Source: JASLZO01 sp965247995
GTDB lineage: Bacteria > Chloroflexota > Dehalococcoidia > UBA6926
NCBI GenBank assembly: GCA_965247995.1
Contig: OZ252041.1
Coordinates: 1,240,001-1,304,000, forward strand
Reading direction: 5' to 3'
DNA: 64,000 bases
Shown: in pieces, positions 17,392-25,127 of the stretch
How positions within the stretch are numbered: position 1 is the first letter of the stretch
How the letters are laid out: the number at the start of each line of letters is the position of its first letter
Made by a program: the position numbers and the translations under genes
Notes under the pieces: model-generated
What the model was told of the DNA's origin: nothing
Database searches by the model: none
What the model saw: the letters and a program-made list of their open reading frames with translations, nothing else

Positions 17392-17430
17392 GACCGGCCC
17401 CTATCACTTGGCGGTGCAGCGGGGCCGGTC
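17392..17430 (-). terminator. Strong hairpin, terminator-like on the minus strand, in the 5' region of the zinc-protein operon
   Basis: Perfect 10-bp arms GACCGGCCCC (17392-17401) and GGGGCCGGTC (17421-17430) enclose 19 nt. On the minus strand the stem is followed by GGTTTTTG, so it could stop minus transcripts. On the plus strand it sits in the leader of the gene at 17448, where it could act as an RNA structure. The stretch 17247-17391 holds smaller inverted repeats (for example GCCGAG/CTCGGC) and no gene. Confidence 0.5.
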
Positions 17431-17447
17431 AGAAGAAAGGAGGGCGT

Positions 17448-17756
17448 ATGCCCTCGCCGACCAATTCTACCAGCGAACCGGCATCGGCGCGAAGACATGG
17501 CCGGAACCCGCTGGACTACCAGGACTCTCGAAACCGCGACCTGGGCCGTTGGGCTCCGCTGTTGTACTGCCCGGTCCTGGAGTGCAACAGGCCGGTCGAA
17601 GACCACCCACGGTGCACCGAATGCACGATCTCCGTCGGCCCCCACCACTTCGAGCAGTACCTCACATCAGACGGGCGCTGCCTGACGTGTGCCTACACCG
17701 ATCCAGTGCGTGATCCATCTCTGGAATATCTCCCGCTGCTATTGAGGGCGGGGTGA
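17448..17756 (+). CDS. Small cysteine-rich (zinc-binding) protein
   Basis: The 102-residue protein has an ideal ribosome-binding site (AAAGGAGGG) before ATG 17448. The C-terminal half contains YCPVLECNRPVEDHPRCTEC and GRCLTCAYTD, that is, C-x4-C ... C-x2-C ... C-x2-C, compatible with one or two zinc ribbons. It heads a run of small zinc-ribbon genes upstream of the primase. The function is unknown; DNA-binding or protein-bridging roles are usual for such phage-type proteins. Confidence 0.65.
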   Translation: MPSPTNSTSEPASARRHGRNPLDYQDSRNRDLGRWAPLLYCPVLECNRPVEDHPRCTECTISVGPHHFEQYLTSDGRCLTCAYTDPVRDPSLEYLPLLLRAG

Positions 17757-17759
17757 GCG

Positions 17760-18209
17760 GTGGCCATGACCAGGCTCCCTTCTCACGTGTATGAGCGCCT
17801 AATGGTGCAGGGCCTTGCGCGCGAGTACATCGATGCGGTGGTTGAGTCTGCCCGACATGCCTTCGCGTCGGGCGACCTAGATCACGCGGCGCTGGTCGAG
17901 AACAACCACACCGACACCTTCATCGCGGCGCTGTTGTTGGTAGTCGGTGCTTTGGTTGACGAGCTCTCGCTGCCACCCTCCGGCGCACCCGGGGCCGCCG
18001 CATGCGACCGCTGCGGGAAGTCGCTCAACCCCGAGCAACTTACACGCGCTGCCGGCTCGGTCTCCTGTCTGGACTGCACGCTGGCGACGACGACTGACGA
18101 TCTGACCCGCGTCGATATCAGCGTTGGCCTCTTACGCCGATTGCGGGGCGCAGCGTTGTACCGCCCACCCGAGACACACACGGACTCCCGATTCGACGCG
18201 ACGACGTGA
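17760..18209 (+). CDS. Zinc-ribbon protein, paralogue of the gene at 18452
   Basis: The 149-residue protein has an alpha-helical N-terminal half and a zinc ribbon (CDRCGKSLNPEQL ... CLDC). It ends in the signature VDISVGLLRRLRG. The last 60 residues align with those of 18452-18847 (CDRCGKTFDPERV ... CIDC ... VNVSVGLLIRLRD), showing a duplication within the element. The start may be GTG 17760 or ATG 17766. It overlaps the next frame by GTGA. Confidence 0.6.
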   Translation: MAMTRLPSHVYERLMVQGLAREYIDAVVESARHAFASGDLDHAALVENNHTDTFIAALLLVVGALVDELSLPPSGAPGAAACDRCGKSLNPEQLTRAAGSVSCLDCTLATTTDDLTRVDISVGLLRRLRGAALYRPPETHTDSRFDATT

Positions 18210-18448
18210 AACGAGAAAGGAGCGACCACCGCCATGAACGAATCCCGCGAGACACGGGCACGCATGAACGAGCCCATCGGGAAACGGAATGGGGAAAAAT
18301 CCGCGGCACGTTCGAAGGGTTGCCCGGGGGCAAGGACGCAGCGAAACGCGGAGCGCAGACGCGAGCGGCGAACGGCCTCGTGCCATTCCAACGGGTCGAC
18401 GACGAGGACGACGGGCTCGGCAAAGACCAGGCCGCGGATCGGGGCTGA
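18206..18448 (+). CDS. Small charged hypothetical protein
   Basis: An 80-residue frame starts at the GTGA overlap with the previous stop and ends 3 nt before the next gene. That spacing favours it over two alternative frames here. The protein is very hydrophilic (KRERSDHRHERIPRDTGTHE) with an acidic tail, probably disordered. An alternative is the ATG at 18234 in another frame, preceded by AAAGGAG but running into the next gene. Confidence 0.35.
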   Translation: MKRERSDHRHERIPRDTGTHERAHRETEWGKIRGTFEGLPGGKDAAKRGAQTRAANGLVPFQRVDDEDDGLGKDQAADRG

Positions 18449-18451
18449 GGA

Positions 18452-18847
18452 GTGTCCCAACAAACCATGGCCAAGCTCCATCCAAGCTCATACACACGGC
18501 TGTGGCCCGTCTTGGGCCACTACTCAGTCATGGGTGTCATCGACGACCATCTCGCTCGGCTCCAAGAGGCGATGGGCAAGGGCATGTCGTTGCCGAGCCC
18601 AGAGGCGTATTTGACTGCGGTCCTCGCAGACGAATTGGAGGCTCTGAAAAGTCCGTCGTTCGCGTCCGAACTGAACGGCGGCTGTGATCGATGCGGGAAA
18701 ACGTTCGACCCCGAACGAGTGGTCCATTCGTCTGCCGATGCTCTCGCTTGGTGCATCGATTGTGCGCTGGCCGTGGTCGCTGATGAAGCTGCCCGGGTCA
18801 ACGTCAGCGTCGGCCTCCTGATCCGGCTCCGAGACGGCGTGCGTTAG
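18452..18847 (+). CDS. Zinc-ribbon protein, paralogue of the gene at 17760
   Basis: The 131-residue protein has a helical N-terminal domain (SYTRLWPVLGHYSVMGVIDD), then CDRCGKTFDPERV and CIDC forming a zinc ribbon, and the shared C-terminal signature VNVSVGLLIRLRD. The N-terminal halves of the two paralogues have diverged much more than the ribbons. The start may be GTG 18452 or ATG 18467. Confidence 0.58.
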   Translation: MSQQTMAKLHPSSYTRLWPVLGHYSVMGVIDDHLARLQEAMGKGMSLPSPEAYLTAVLADELEALKSPSFASELNGGCDRCGKTFDPERVVHSSADALAWCIDCALAVVADEAARVNVSVGLLIRLRDGVR

Positions 18848-18882
18848 CCATCGGCACGATCCAGACGACGAGGAGGGTGACC

Positions 18883-19107
18883 ATGCCGAATCGCAAGCAA
18901 CACCGGGGCCTCAGCGTGCCAGCACGACCCGTTCCACCCGCGGATGCACGCCGAATCGTCTACGTGTGTCGACTCCGATGCGGTCGCTGCGCGGCCCGAA
19001 ACACGATCCGATGGATGTCCGACACGACTCCGCCGGCCGGCGAGTTGTGTGCCCGGTGCGGAGCTGGACTCCCCCTCCACGTCGAAGACGCATCCGAACC
19101 CCAATGA
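18883..19107 (+). CDS. Small zinc-ribbon protein
   Basis: A 74-residue basic protein (MPNRKQHRGLSVPARPVPP) with two CxxC knuckles, CGRCAARNTIRWMSD and LCARCGAGL, typical of a single zinc ribbon. Start ATG 18883 is supported by GAGGAGGG six nucleotides upstream. It is the last small gene before the primase-helicase and may be a replication accessory protein. Confidence 0.55.
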   Translation: MPNRKQHRGLSVPARPVPPADARRIVYVCRLRCGRCAARNTIRWMSDTTPPAGELCARCGAGLPLHVEDASEPQ

Positions 19108-19213
19108 CACCCAGCGCTGCTGACCCTCGCGTCGTTGCCCTTGCTTACCGGCGTCCGGTGGTGTCGTGGGTGCTGAGGAGCTTCCGCGGCGCTCGTACCA
19201 GGTTCTACTAGTC

Positions 19214-21874
19214 ATGGCCGACACAAACCGCTACCGACGACTCCTCGACCTCCTCGTTCGCCACCCGGACGTCGTCGATTCCCCGAAGCAATCGGGCGAG
19301 GCAAGAGCTTGGTGCCCGTGGCACCCGGACCGAGAGGGCGGCAACCCGTCGCTCGGCATCAATGTCAATAAAGGCCATGTGAAGTGTTGGGTCTGCGGGA
19401 AAGGCGGCGTGGTCGCGTTGGCCAAGGCGTGGGGTGTTGAAGACCCCGACGCGGACACCCGGCGTCGACGTGCGCCCGAGGAGCCGTTTTTGTCGGCTGA
19501 GGCGGCAATGGCTGCTCTCGCCGAGGCCTACCGCCTGCGGCCCGAGACGGTCGATCGTTTCCAAATCGAGCCGCGGCCGGCGGCGCCCTCTCCTGACCGC
19601 CTGACAAGGGGGGCATGGCGATATACGACCGCCGCTGGGTACCGCTTCAAGGCGTTCAACCGCAGGGCGAAGCACAAATACTGGTGGGACCGCGGGACCA
19701 AGGCGAAGGAACGCGGCGATCTTCTCTACGGTGCGTCGAACGTTCCCAGCGGAACCGAGACCGTCTATCTGGTGAACGGCGAACCGAGCGTCTGGGTCTG
19801 CACACAGGCTGGGGTTCCCGCGGTCTGCGCCTTTGGCGAAGGGAATCTGTCGGAACCGGCTGTCCAGGAGCTGGCTAGCCGAGGGGTCGGCACGATCCGC
19901 ATCGTGCTGGACCTAGACGAGGCGGGCGTGGCCGCCACACTACGCGACGCCGAAATCATCTCCAACGCGGGCTTGGAGGTGTCGGCATGGAAGCTCCCGC
20001 CCGAGCTCGGAGACAAAGGCGACATCGCGGACCTGTACGTCTGGAATCACGGGGACGACGCGGCATTCCGCACAGCCCTTGAGGGGCTGGCGGCCTTCGC
20101 CCTGCCAGGACCCGACCCGCTCCGAGACGCTGGTTACTTCATCCGTGATGGGGCCTTTTGGATGAAACGCCAGACCCGGGACGGTGAGATCGACGTTCAG
20201 CTCACCAACTTCACCGCCACCGTGGAGGAGGAGGCTGTGTATGACGATGGGCTTGAGGAGACCCTTCATGTGGTGTTCTCGGGGCAGATGGCGAACGGGC
20301 GCCGGCTAAAGAAGGTCCACGTACCAGCAACCCAAGCGCTCTCACTTGGCTGGATCGTGGAGCGGTGGGGCATGGGCCCGAGGATCCGCCCGGGACCGTC
20401 ATCGCGGGATACCGTGCGCGACATCATCCAGATGATGAAAGACCTGACGGACGTCTCCCGCCGGACCGTCTTCAATCACACAGGATGGCGTGAGCTCGAA
20501 AACCGCTGGGCCTACATCATGCCAGGAGGCCTAGTCGACGGCGGCGATGTCGATGTGGAGCTGGAGAGCACCTACCAGCGGTACCATCTGCCGAAGCCCC
20601 CGACCGACCGTGTCGAAGCGGTCCGTGCGTCGTTCCGGTTCCTGGACATCGCCGATCACAACGTCACGCTCCCGATGCTGGCGTTCGCCTACCTGGCCCC
20701 GCTCGCCACGCTGTTACGGCCGGCGTTCACGCTCTGGCTTCGCGCCAGTACCGGATCGTACAAGAGCACGATCACCGCGTTGCTCATGTCCCACTTCGGG
20801 GAGTTCGAGTACAACACGCCGCCGGTGACATGGGAGGCAACACCGCGAGCGATCGAGCGCTACTTGTACGACGTCAAGGACGCCCTCGCATGGGTCGACG
20901 ACTTCAATCCCAAGCTGACCGAACGGGAGATGACGCGCCAGTACGAGAAGGCGGAGAACGTCTTGCGGTCTCTCGGGAATGTCCAGGGGCGGGCGCGGAT
21001 GCAAGCGAATCTCCGTCTCCAACACACCCTCACGCCCCGTGCGCTGATGGTGAGCACTGGCGAGGTGTTCCCGCAAGGTGAATCGCTCGTCGCGCGGATA
21101 CTCCCAGTCGAGTTCACGCGCGCGTCGGTCAACATCCAACGGATGTCGGCGGCTCAATTGGAGACGGATCAATACCGAGAAGCGATGGCCGTCTACGTGG
21201 AGTGGCTCGCGAATCGGTATGCCAGCATCGGCCCGGAGCTCCAAGAGCGCATTCGCGACTACCGGACGATCGCTGCGAACGATGCTGCGGAGACGCATGG
21301 ACGCACATCAGCAACCGTCGCCGTTCTCCAGGCGGCCGCCGAGCTCTTCGCCGAGTTTGCAGCCGACGTCGGCGCCATCACCGCCGGCGAGGCTGAGCAG
21401 CTGACGAGAGAGTCGTGGCAGGTGTTCCTCGACTTGCAGCGTGAGCAGACGAAACGCTTGGGCGACGAGGACGTGACCGATCAATTCTTCAACGTCCTGG
21501 ACACGTTGCTCTCGCAGCAGAAGATCGCCTTCCTGCCCAAAGGCAGCCACGAGAACCCACCGTTCGGGACGGACCTCGTGGGTTGGTACGACGCGGATGC
21601 CATCTATCTCGACCCCGTGGCAGCGTTCAACAAGGTCTCGAAGTGGATGCGGGACGAGAATCGAACGCTGGGCGTGACCGAACCAGGCCTACGGAGAGCC
21701 CTCCTCGAACGCGGCATCGTCGCACGTCGTGAAGGGGAACAACGACTCACCGCGAGGCTATCGGTGAACAGTCGCCAGCACCGCGTTCTCACGCTCATCC
21801 GGGACCGGGTTCCGTTCAGCGATGGGGTGGGTCAACCCGCTGCGGAGGGTCAGAGGTTGGGTGGACTCGCATGA
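19214..21874 (+). CDS. Primase-helicase fusion (CHC2 zinc finger, Toprim, DUF927/D5-like ATPase)
   Basis: The 886-residue protein starts replication of the element. Near the N-terminus a CHC2-type finger (WCPWHPDREGG ... KCWVCGKGG) binds template. It is followed by a Toprim-like core (VYLVNGEPSVWVC ... IRIVLDLDEAG ... DIADLY). The C-terminal half is a superfamily-3/AAA-type helicase with Walker A RASTGSYKST, Walker B ALAWVDDFNP and a downstream ARILPVEF arginine-finger-like segment. An in-frame GTG lies at 19166 but ATG 19214 is the more usual start. An iteron cluster lies directly 3' of the gene. Confidence 0.85.
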   Translation: MADTNRYRRLLDLLVRHPDVVDSPKQSGEARAWCPWHPDREGGNPSLGINVNKGHVKCWVCGKGGVVALAKAWGVEDPDADTRRRRAPEEPFLSAEAAMAALAEAYRLRPETVDRFQIEPRPAAPSPDRLTRGAWRYTTAAGYRFKAFNRRAKHKYWWDRGTKAKERGDLLYGASNVPSGTETVYLVNGEPSVWVCTQAGVPAVCAFGEGNLSEPAVQELASRGVGTIRIVLDLDEAGVAATLRDAEIISNAGLEVSAWKLPPELGDKGDIADLYVWNHGDDAAFRTALEGLAAFALPGPDPLRDAGYFIRDGAFWMKRQTRDGEIDVQLTNFTATVEEEAVYDDGLEETLHVVFSGQMANGRRLKKVHVPATQALSLGWIVERWGMGPRIRPGPSSRDTVRDIIQMMKDLTDVSRRTVFNHTGWRELENRWAYIMPGGLVDGGDVDVELESTYQRYHLPKPPTDRVEAVRASFRFLDIADHNVTLPMLAFAYLAPLATLLRPAFTLWLRASTGSYKSTITALLMSHFGEFEYNTPPVTWEATPRAIERYLYDVKDALAWVDDFNPKLTEREMTRQYEKAENVLRSLGNVQGRARMQANLRLQHTLTPRALMVSTGEVFPQGESLVARILPVEFTRASVNIQRMSAAQLETDQYREAMAVYVEWLANRYASIGPELQERIRDYRTIAANDAAETHGRTSATVAVLQAAAELFAEFAADVGAITAGEAEQLTRESWQVFLDLQREQTKRLGDEDVTDQFFNVLDTLLSQQKIAFLPKGSHENPPFGTDLVGWYDADAIYLDPVAAFNKVSKWMRDENRTLGVTEPGLRRALLERGIVARREGEQRLTARLSVNSRQHRVLTLIRDRVPFSDGVGQPAAEGQRLGGLA

Positions 21875-22200
21875 GTACACCTGTTCGAAAAAACTGGACT
21901 AGGTGGGCTACCGCCTATCTGGCTCAGATAGAGACCACTGCGCCGAGGCGACTGGTCTTACTGGACTACTTCGTATCTATAACCACATTTGTCAACTGGA
22001 CTAGGACTGGACTAGGGCACTGGACTAACTGGACTAGCGACTGGACTACCTCTCTCAGATATGAATCAGGGTTCGGTCCCTATCTGAGTAGTCCAGTTAG
22101 TCCAGTTAGTCCAGTGAAAACAGGAGGCCCCCCCAGGGAAAACCGTTACGTACACACGCGACGTGCGTGCGAGCGCGCGCGCTCGCGAGGCAAACCGTGA
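21871..22200 (+). CDS. Doubtful ORF spanning the iteron region
   Basis: A 109-codon frame overlaps the primase stop (ATGA), but most of it is a translation of the 9-bp iterons and hairpins (NWTRTGLGHWTNWTSDWTT, then SSPVSPVSPVK). The repeats are in both orientations, which suits an origin better than a protein. A small protein cannot be excluded because of the start overlap. Confidence 0.2.
   Translation: MSTPVRKNWTRWATAYLAQIETTAPRRLVLLDYFVSITTFVNWTRTGLGHWTNWTSDWTTSLRYESGFGPYLSSPVSPVSPVKTGGPPRENRYVHTRRACERARSRGKP
21893..22115. repeat. Iteron cluster, probable replication origin
   Basis: Seven direct copies of ACTGGACTA start at 21893, 21960, 21995, 22006, 22019, 22028 and 22040. Three inverted copies (TAGTCCAGT) start at 22089, 22098 and 22107, nine bases apart. 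Two more inverted repeats are interleaved: CTATCTG/CAGATAG (21915-21931) and CTCAGATA/TATCTGAG (22054-22061 with 22081-22088). Dense short iterons next to a primase-helicase gene are typical of theta-type origins. Confidence 0.7.
22170..22185. other. 16-bp alternating CG palindrome near the origin
   Basis: CGAGCGCGCGCGCTCG is a perfect palindrome of mostly alternating purine-pyrimidine steps, able to extrude or form Z-DNA. It lies 55 bp after the last iteron. The rest of 22201-22385 holds no gene that I can support. Confidence 0.45.
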
Positions 22201-22385
22201 TTCCTATCTGGCGGCGCAGCATTGGAGCGACGAAAAGATCAAGAAAACTTTCTCCAGCGCGAACTATTTTGATGGCCCTAAACAACGCACGCACTTTGTA
22301 CGCACTGTCTGTGAAATCGACGTGCCGGGAACGGAGCGAGGCGGCAGACGAACGAGACGAATCGTGTTCGGAAGGGAGTGCACAC

Positions 22386-22736
22386 GTGGCCACAACGTAT
22401 ACCGACATTAAGGCGTTCTATGACGACAACCGGGCCCGCCGGTTCTCGGGTGAAGCCGACTATGGGGTCTGGTGGGCGAACGGACCCGGCCGCTGGCGGT
22501 GGCGGGTGAGCTACATCGAGGCGACCGGCGAGGTCTATGCGGTGAACCGCGACACAGAGGGGCCGGTCGAAGTGTTAGGAATCGTGCCACCTGATCCACA
22601 TGACCCAGGCGAGGTCTACTACGCGACTCTCGAATCGGTGCTTCACGGTTGGGCGGAAGGCGGGCCGAAAGACATCGCGTGGGCCCGGGAGCGAATACAG
22701 GCCTACTGGGCGGGGCCGATGGAGCGCGCGCTGTGA
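22386..22736 (+). CDS. Hypothetical protein, first gene of the early operon
   Basis: The 116-residue protein (MATTYTDIKAFYDDNRARRF) starts at GTG 22386 with AAGGGAG upstream. It is rich in Trp and Tyr (YGVWWANGPGRWRWRVSYIE), suggesting a compact beta domain followed by a helical C-terminus. It is not recognised. Its stop overlaps the next start (GTGA), so it leads the string of translationally coupled genes. Confidence 0.6.
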   Translation: MATTYTDIKAFYDDNRARRFSGEADYGVWWANGPGRWRWRVSYIEATGEVYAVNRDTEGPVEVLGIVPPDPHDPGEVYYATLESVLHGWAEGGPKDIAWARERIQAYWAGPMERAL

Positions 22737-23296
22737 GCGGCGAGCGGTATGTCTTGGCTGCGGCCAGGGCAGTAGGCGCGCAGCTGGTGCGCCTGCTCGA
22801 ACCGCATTGCAAGCGGATCGAGATTGCCGGTTCGATCCGGCGCCAGCGACCTGACGTCGGCGATATCGAGTTGCTGTGCATCTCGAAGGTGACGTCCGTC
22901 GCCGATCTGTTCGGGGACATTGCAACGAACTGCTACATGCTCGACGAGGCGCTCGGGACGATCGTCGAGGACGCCACGGTGTTACAGAAACGGCTCGACA
23001 AGCGCGGCCGGGCGACCTTCGGCGAGCAGAACAAGCTCATGGTCCACGTCCCGTCTGGGATCCCCGTCGACGCGTTTAGCGCAACGGAGAAGAACTGGGG
23101 CATGAGTCGACTGGTGCGAACGGGGCCGCGCGAATTCAACGTCCGCGTCATGGCGCGATTCCGTGAGTTGGGGATGAAGGGTCACGCGTACGCCGGCGTG
23201 ACGGACCCCGAGGGCAACGTGATCGCCTGCCCCGACGAGGAGACGGTGTTCCGGCTGCTCGGATGGCCGTGGACGCCGCCAGAGGAGCGGGTATGA
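22733..23296 (+). CDS. Small PolX-type nucleotidyltransferase (minimal DNA polymerase beta-like)
   Basis: The 187-residue protein has the PolX palm signature: EIAGSIRRQRPDVGDIELL, corresponding to the GS...RR...GDxD metal-binding strand. A third acidic residue lies in IPVDAFSA, and the C-terminal thumb-like part reads EFNVRVMARFRELGMKGHAY. The 8-kDa lyase and fingers domains are absent, giving a minimal enzyme close in size to the viral PolX of African swine fever virus. It may fill gaps or repair nicks in element DNA. Starts at a GTGA overlap. Confidence 0.78.
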   Translation: MSGERYVLAAARAVGAQLVRLLEPHCKRIEIAGSIRRQRPDVGDIELLCISKVTSVADLFGDIATNCYMLDEALGTIVEDATVLQKRLDKRGRATFGEQNKLMVHVPSGIPVDAFSATEKNWGMSRLVRTGPREFNVRVMARFRELGMKGHAYAGVTDPEGNVIACPDEETVFRLLGWPWTPPEERV

Positions 23297-23583
23297 ACTT
23301 TGGCCAGACCTGCCAGGAGATCGTTTGGGCGACGCGCCGACTGTGTACCCATCCCGCCCGGTATTGCGCGGAATTGCCGTACGGGAAACGCACCTGGGTG
23401 TGTGGAGTCCACGCCCGGGCGTTCACTCGCGTAACGCCGATGCAGCGGCCCGTCAGCGGCATTCGCATATCGCGGAAGGTGCTGAGCACGTGTTACGACG
23501 CCCTCGTCGAGGTGCGGGCCTCGTCGCCTGACCGCACTGACTTGGATCGCGCGATCTCTGAGGTCGAGCGGCGGCTGAGATGA
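23293..23583 (+). CDS. Hypothetical protein with Cys/His cluster
   Basis: A 96-residue protein (MNFGQTCQEIVWATRRLC) whose first half has C-x10-C, a THPARYC motif and a CGVHARAF segment. The spacing of Cys and His suggests a zinc site of the kind that phages use in small DNA-associated proteins. The C-terminal 45 residues look helical. It is coupled to both neighbours by ATGA overlaps. No function can be given. Confidence 0.55.
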   Translation: MNFGQTCQEIVWATRRLCTHPARYCAELPYGKRTWVCGVHARAFTRVTPMQRPVSGIRISRKVLSTCYDALVEVRASSPDRTDLDRAISEVERRLR

Positions 23584-23792
23584 ATCTCCGCGAACGGAAA
23601 GAAGCCGGCGTTTGGTGGCTGGTGGGCCAAGACTGTCATCACTGCCCGTGGTCGCGGCGGCGGGCCGATTGGGTGAGACGAGGAAAAGGGCCCCGAATCG
23701 ATCGCTCTGCCCAACGGGCTCACGAGCGAGCAACGGCTCATCGCGTTGCCACGGGGTGGCACCGGATGTCGGAGGAGGAGATACGCCGATGA
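23580..23792 (+). CDS. Small hypothetical protein
   Basis: A 70-residue, strongly basic protein (MNLRERKEAGVWWLVGQDCH, then HCPWSRRRADWVRRG) beginning and ending in ATGA overlaps. It resembles small phage proteins that contain a C-x2-C-like pair and a cluster of Arg residues, perhaps nucleic-acid binding. No domain is recognised. Confidence 0.5.
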   Translation: MNLRERKEAGVWWLVGQDCHHCPWSRRRADWVRRGKGPRIDRSAQRAHERATAHRVATGWHRMSEEEIRR

Positions 23793-24334
23793 ACCTAGCG
23801 GAACTACAGAAAGAGGCCCACGCCATCGCCAAATACCACGGCTGGTGGGACGAGGAGCGCACGTTCGGCGACCTGATCGCACTGGTGCACTCCGAGCTGA
23901 GCGAGGCGCTGGAGGCGTATCGGGAAAGCCCGCTTGAATCTCGTTGGGAGACCATCCGTGAGGATGGCAAACCCGAAGGCGTCGCGTCCGAACTGGCCGA
24001 CGTGGTGATCCGTGTGGCGGACATGGCCGAGCACTATGGGGTCGATGTCAATCCTGAGTCCGAGGGGCTCATTTATGACTTGTTGTCACTGATCGAGGCG
24101 TGCGACCAGGCCAAGTCATTTGGTGACTGGGTTGCGTTGTCGCACGCGCTCGCCGCCCAAGCGTTCACCAGTTGGAACGCGGCCGAGCATGTCTGGGCCG
24201 GCGAACTAGCTGCGCTGCTCTACGTCGTTCAGCGCATGGCCGCCCATTACGGCATCGATTTGGACGCGGCTATCGAGGCCAAGATGGAGTACAACCGCAC
24301 ACGCCCCCACCGGCACGGAGGGAAGGCGCTGTGA
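23789..24334 (+). CDS. MazG-like NTP pyrophosphohydrolase with internal duplication
   Basis: The 181-residue protein contains two MazG-like four-helix units. The first (residues 25-85) has the metal-binding ExxE...ExxD set: E36, E39, E68 and D71 in HSELSEALEAY and ASELADVVIRVAD. The second (residues 111-181) aligns as FGDWVALSHALAAQAF ... GELAALLYVVQ but has lost those acids, while it keeps the family's C-terminal tail MEYNRTRPHRHGGK. MazG-type enzymes hydrolyse (d)NTPs or non-canonical nucleotides. One competent and one degenerate half suggest an intramolecular dimer. Confidence 0.75.
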   Translation: MNLAELQKEAHAIAKYHGWWDEERTFGDLIALVHSELSEALEAYRESPLESRWETIREDGKPEGVASELADVVIRVADMAEHYGVDVNPESEGLIYDLLSLIEACDQAKSFGDWVALSHALAAQAFTSWNAAEHVWAGELAALLYVVQRMAAHYGIDLDAAIEAKMEYNRTRPHRHGGKAL

Positions 24335-24825
24335 CATCGCCGCTGGAGCGTTTCGTACGCGAGAGCAACCGGATCGAGGACATCCACCGTGAGCCGACTC
24401 GAGACGAGATGGACGCGCATGTGGCGTTCCTGGTGCTGCGGACGGTCACGGTTACCGACCTTGAGGCGTTCGTCTCAATCGTTCAGCCGGATGCGGTGCT
24501 CAGGCGTCGGAACGGGCAGGACGTGCGAGTCGGAGACCACAGACCACCACCGGGCGGCCCTGCTATCGAGCCAGCCCTAACGGAGCTTCTTGCTGACGCG
24601 GGGAATGGATCCCGAGACGCCTACGACATCCACTGCGTGTACGAGACGCTCCACCCGTTCACTGACGGCAATGGGCGGTCGGGCCGCGTGCTGTGGCTCT
24701 GGATGATGGGCGGCATTGAATCTGTTCCGTTGGGGTTCTTGCACACCTTCTACTACCAGGCACTGGCCGCAAACAGAATCGAAGAGACGGAGCGAAGCAG
24801 TGGCCTTCTCCGGGGTTTCGTGTGA
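24331..24825 (+). CDS. Fic/Doc-family AMPylase-like protein
   Basis: The 164-residue protein has the complete Fic active-site motif HPFTDGNGRSGR (catalytic His, GNG phosphate loop, both Arg) at about residues 107-118. The N-terminus carries ESNRIEDI, matching the inhibitory (S/T)xxxE motif that blocks ATP in class II Fic proteins, so the enzyme is probably auto-inhibited. It lies inside the early operon (GTGA overlap), not beside a separate antitoxin. A target-modifying role during element replication is an inference. Confidence 0.78.
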   Translation: MTSPLERFVRESNRIEDIHREPTRDEMDAHVAFLVLRTVTVTDLEAFVSIVQPDAVLRRRNGQDVRVGDHRPPPGGPAIEPALTELLADAGNGSRDAYDIHCVYETLHPFTDGNGRSGRVLWLWMMGGIESVPLGFLHTFYYQALAANRIEETERSSGLLRGFV

Positions 24826-24905
24826 GCCCGCATCCGGTGGAGCCACCACGCACGATCCCTTGAGTGGCCGTGGGTGCCGCCGGAGCGACGAGAGTGAGGT
24901 GAACC

Positions 24906-25127
24906 GTGACTGACGAACCCAAGAGCAAGAAACGAAGGCGGGAGATCGTCAAGCGTGCGAAGTCCTATGTCGGCTTAGGTCTGGGTGACGCGATGGAATA
25001 CGCCGAGGAGTACACGGTCGGAACGGACGAGTGGGCCGACGAAACGGAACGGGACGCCCTTCTTGAGGAGGTCCGGAGACAGGTCGAGCGGGTTGAGCGG
25101 TTTCTAGAGGGAGCGCGGCGGCGATGA
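24906..25127 (+). CDS. Small acidic/basic hypothetical protein
   Basis: A 73-residue protein starting at GTG 24906 (MTDEPKSKKRRREIVKRAKS) with a basic N-terminus and a predicted helical, acidic C-terminus (ETERDALLEEVRRQVERVER). It overlaps the next gene by ATGA. No family is recognised. The 80 nt before it are the only sizeable gap in the early operon. Confidence 0.5.
   Translation: MTDEPKSKKRRREIVKRAKSYVGLGLGDAMEYAEEYTVGTDEWADETERDALLEEVRRQVERVERFLEGARRR

Noticed and set aside
22163..22411. Frames across the CG-rich tract 22160-22385
   Set aside because: They start in the alternating CG palindrome and show no ribosome-binding site; the GTG at 22386 with AAGGGAG is the credible start of the next gene.
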